The translations under genes and the position numbers were made by a program. This document shows, piece by piece, positions 6,940-8,299 of a stretch of DNA of 8,299 nucleotides. Under the pieces are notes generated by a model. The model was not told where the DNA came from, searched no databases, and saw nothing but the letters and a program-made list of their open reading frames with translations. How positions within the stretch are numbered: the first letter of the stretch is position 1; each line of letters starts with the position of its first letter. Origin of the DNA: Mycobacterium sp. (GTDB lineage: Bacteria > Actinomycetota > Actinomycetes > Mycobacteriales > Mycobacteriaceae); assembly GCA_029256565.1 (NCBI GenBank), contig JAQSXQ010000052.1, positions 1 through 8,299 on the forward strand, given 5' to 3'.

Positions 6940-6985
6940 CTGCGTGAGGGTCGCCAGCCTGCCGGGTCCGGCGACCCTCACGCAG
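6940..6985. terminator. Strong bidirectional hairpin between convergent genes
   Basis: The arms 6940-6955 and 6970-6985 are perfectly complementary over 16 bp (left arm CTGCGTGAGGGTCGCC), around a 14-nt loop. It begins 7 nt after the kgd stop and ends 12 nt before the stop of the minus-strand DUF732-like gene. This is the position expected for a shared terminator. Neither strand has a U-run after the stem, so this would be the no-U type common in mycobacteria. Confidence 0.75.
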
Positions 6986-6997
6986 AAATCCGTTGGG

Positions 6998-7372
6998 TCA
7001 GAACCCCGCGAGCCCGAACGGGATCGGGGTCTGACCGTTGGCCAGCGAGGTGACCGCGGCCGGGCAGAACATCGAGATGGCGATGCCGGTGAACATCGTC
7101 GCGGGGCCGAGCGGTCGGCCCAGCGCATCCGAGACACCGGCCGCGACGTCGGCCATCTGCTGTCCGGGCTCCGACAGCATCGGGCAGACGGATTGACCGA
7201 CCGACACCGCGGTCGCCGGATCGATGCCACCGAGGCCGGCTGAACTCAGTGCTCCCACGAAGGCATCGGCCCCCGGGTCGGCGTGCGCCGGGGTGGCCAG
7301 GAACGTCGCGCCCGCGATCAGACCTGCGGACACTGCCAGCGACGCTGTCGTCACCTTGGGGATGCGCTTCAT
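6998..7372 (-). CDS. Secreted DUF732-like small protein
   Basis: This is a 124-aa exported protein, read leftwards. The start ATG at 7372-7370 is supported by GAAGGA six nt upstream. Residues 1-31 form a Sec signal peptide: basic MKRIPK, a hydrophobic core (about 9-26), and a signal peptidase I site at AHA-D (31/32). There is no lipobox cysteine, so it is probably released or wall-associated rather than lipidated. The mature part is about 93 aa: DPGADAFVGALSSAGLGG, then VGQSVCPML, an amphipathic middle, and FCPAAVTSLANG. The two cysteines (63 and 103) could form a disulfide. This layout, an N-terminal D-x-F-L-like helix, a G-x-x-V-C segment and a second Cys near the end, matches the DUF732 family of small secreted mycobacterial proteins, whose function is unknown. 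It is convergent with kgd and divergent from the SDR gene. In M. tuberculosis I recall relBE at this position. Confidence 0.8.
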   Translation of the reverse strand: MKRIPKVTTASLAVSAGLIAGATFLATPAHADPGADAFVGALSSAGLGGIDPATAVSVGQSVCPMLSEPGQQMADVAAGVSDALGRPLGPATMFTGIAISMFCPAAVTSLANGQTPIPFGLAGF

Positions 7373-7420
7373 GGACTGTCCTTCGCGCCCCGGTGCGGAT
7401 CCGTTACCCGCTTTCGGTGA

Positions 7421-7431
7421 TACCGCCGGTA
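7421..7431. promoter_or_regulatory. Palindrome TACCG-C-CGGTA in the DUF732/SDR divergent region
   Basis: This is a perfect 11-bp palindrome around one central base, located 6 bp before the -10 candidate of the SDR gene. A second small inverted repeat, TCGAC-N4-GTCGA (7442-7455), overlaps the likely transcription start. Both are possible operator half-sites, but both are short and of a kind expected by chance in this base composition. Confidence 0.25.
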
Positions 7432-7436
7432 CTGTC

Positions 7437-7442
7437 TATCCT
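7437..7442 (+). promoter_or_regulatory. Candidate -10 element (TATCCT) for the SDR gene
   Basis: TATCCT matches TANNNT. It would place the start of transcription near 7449 and leave a 30-nt leader containing the ribosome site GAGGGAG (7467-7473), 5 nt before the ATG. No consensus -35 is visible. For the opposite-strand DUF732 gene I found no convincing -10 in this 106-bp region. Confidence 0.35.
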
Positions 7443-7478
7443 CGACACGAGTCGAATAAGCGAGACGAGGGAGTACGC

Positions 7479-8299
7479 ATGGAGGGCTTCGCGGGCAAGG
7501 TCGCGGTCGTCACGGGCGCCGGATCGGGTATCGGCCAGGCCCTGGCCATCGAATTGGCACGGTCGGGCGCCAAGGTCGCGATCAGCGACGTCAACACCGA
7601 GGGCCTCGCCGTCACCGAGGAGCGCATCAAGGCGATCGGCGCCCCGGTGAAGGCCGACCGGCTCGACGTCACCGAGCGCGAGGCCTTCGAGCTGTACGCC
7701 GACGCCGTCAAGGCCCACTTCGGCAAGGTCAACCAGATCTACAACAACGCAGGCATCGCGTTCGCGGGCGACGTCGAGGTCAGCGGCTTCAAGGACATCG
7801 AGCGCGTCATGGACGTCGACTTCTGGGGAGTCGTCAACGGCACCAAGGTGTTCCTCCCCCACCTCATCGAGTCCGGCGACGGGCACGTCATCAACGTGTC
7901 GAGCATCTTCGGCATCTTCTCGGTGCCCGGCCAGGCGGCGTACAACGCGGCCAAGTTCGCCGTCCGCGGGTTCACCGAGGCGCTGCGCCAGGAGATGGCG
8001 CTGGCCAAGCATCCGGTCAAGGTCACCACCATCCACCCCGGCGGCATCAAGACCGGCATCGCGCGCAACATGACGGCCGCCGAGGGCATCGACGTCGACG
8101 AACTCGCCAAGACCTTCGACAAGAAGCTGGCCAGCACGTCACCGGAGAAGGCCGCGCAGATCATCATGGACGGCGTCCGCAAGAACAAGGCCCGGGTCCT
8201 GATCGGCAACGACGCCAAGGCACTCGACCTCATCGTGCGCCTGACCGGCTCGGGCTACCAGAAGCTGTTCTCCGGCGTCATCGCCAAGGCGCTGCCCGG
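7479..8299 (+). CDS. Classical short-chain dehydrogenase/reductase, nearly complete (3' end beyond window)
   Basis: This is an SDR oxidoreductase with a Rossmann fold; 273 codons are visible before the edge. M. tuberculosis Rv1245c, its likely positional counterpart, is about 276 aa as I recall, so only the last few residues are probably missing. ATG 7479 follows GAGGGAG by 5 nt. Cofactor motif TGAGSGIG is at residues 12-19. Asp37 at the end of beta-2 suggests preference for NAD(H). LDV at 62-64 contacts adenine and NNAG is at 89-92. The catalytic triad is Ser142 (in NVSSIFG), Tyr155 and Lys159 (YNAAK). PGGIKTGIA follows, the usual PG motif after beta-6. The position usually held by the tetrad Asn is Asp114 (VDFWGVVNGTK), a variant common in this SDR subgroup. 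Residues 192-215 (EGIDVDELAKTFDKKL region) form the variable substrate-lid area. Substrate is unknown. It is transcribed away from the DUF732 gene. Confidence 0.92.
   Translation, partial: MEGFAGKVAVVTGAGSGIGQALAIELARSGAKVAISDVNTEGLAVTEERIKAIGAPVKADRLDVTEREAFELYADAVKAHFGKVNQIYNNAGIAFAGDVEVSGFKDIERVMDVDFWGVVNGTKVFLPHLIESGDGHVINVSSIFGIFSVPGQAAYNAAKFAVRGFTEALRQEMALAKHPVKVTTIHPGGIKTGIARNMTAAEGIDVDELAKTFDKKLASTSPEKAAQIIMDGVRKNKARVLIGNDAKALDLIVRLTGSGYQKLFSGVIAKALP

Noticed and set aside
1..8299. CRISPR arrays, insertion sequences, tRNA/rRNA genes, phage or defence genes, toxin-antitoxin pairs
   Set aside because: Read on both strands, I found no regularly spaced repeats, no transposase or integrase motifs, no structural RNA signatures and no RelBE-like ORFs. 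The window looks like core chromosome.

Overview
The window is high-GC, densely coded DNA from an actinobacterium, almost certainly a fast-growing mycobacterium (Mycolicibacterium / M. smegmatis type). The strongest evidence is a complete kgd gene. Its product has the mycobacterial E2-E1 fusion architecture and an N-terminus (SSSPSPFGQNEWLVEEMY) that I recognise from M. smegmatis and M. tuberculosis KGD. A small exported DUF732-type protein and the gene order support the same placement. The order MFS pump - small membrane protein - kgd - short-chain dehydrogenase parallels the M. tuberculosis Rv1250 - Rv1249c - kgd (Rv1248c) - Rv1245c neighbourhood. That comparison is from memory, not from a search.

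Layout, left to right. (1) 1-515, minus strand: the first 171 codons of a DHA2 (EmrB/QacA) drug:H+ antiporter, cut by the window edge. (2) 684-1973, minus strand: a complete Bcr/CflA-family MFS pump, 168 bp upstream of the first pump and in the same direction. (3) 1974-2133: a divergent promoter region with a CRP-like palindrome, a degraded second copy 25 bp away, a 19-bp inverted repeat and a -10 candidate. (4) 2134-2889, plus strand: an EcsC-like membrane-associated protein (Rv1249c type). (5) 2890-3065: a leader with a hairpin and a -10 candidate. (6) 3066-6932, plus strand: kgd, 1288 aa, with an unusually long Ala/Pro/Lys linker. (7) 6940-6985: a perfect 16-bp-stem hairpin between convergent genes. 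(8) 6998-7372, minus strand: a secreted DUF732-like protein. (9) 7373-7478: a divergent promoter region. (10) 7479 to the right edge, plus strand: a classical NAD(P)-dependent short-chain dehydrogenase, nearly complete.

Functionally, the centre is the 2-oxoglutarate node of the TCA cycle. KGD supplies the E1 and succinyltransferase parts of 2-oxoglutarate dehydrogenase and also makes succinate semialdehyde and 2-hydroxy-3-oxoadipate. The EcsC-like gene lies just upstream on the same strand. The left side is a drug-efflux pair. The DUF732 protein and the SDR have no evident metabolic link to KGD beyond conserved neighbourhood.

I see no mobile element, CRISPR array, tRNA, rRNA or phage gene, and no evidence of an undescribed multi-gene system. 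The points worth a second look are regulatory (the divergent promoter at 1974-2133), structural (the KGD linker) and comparative (no relBE pair between kgd and the SDR, with a DUF732 gene there instead).
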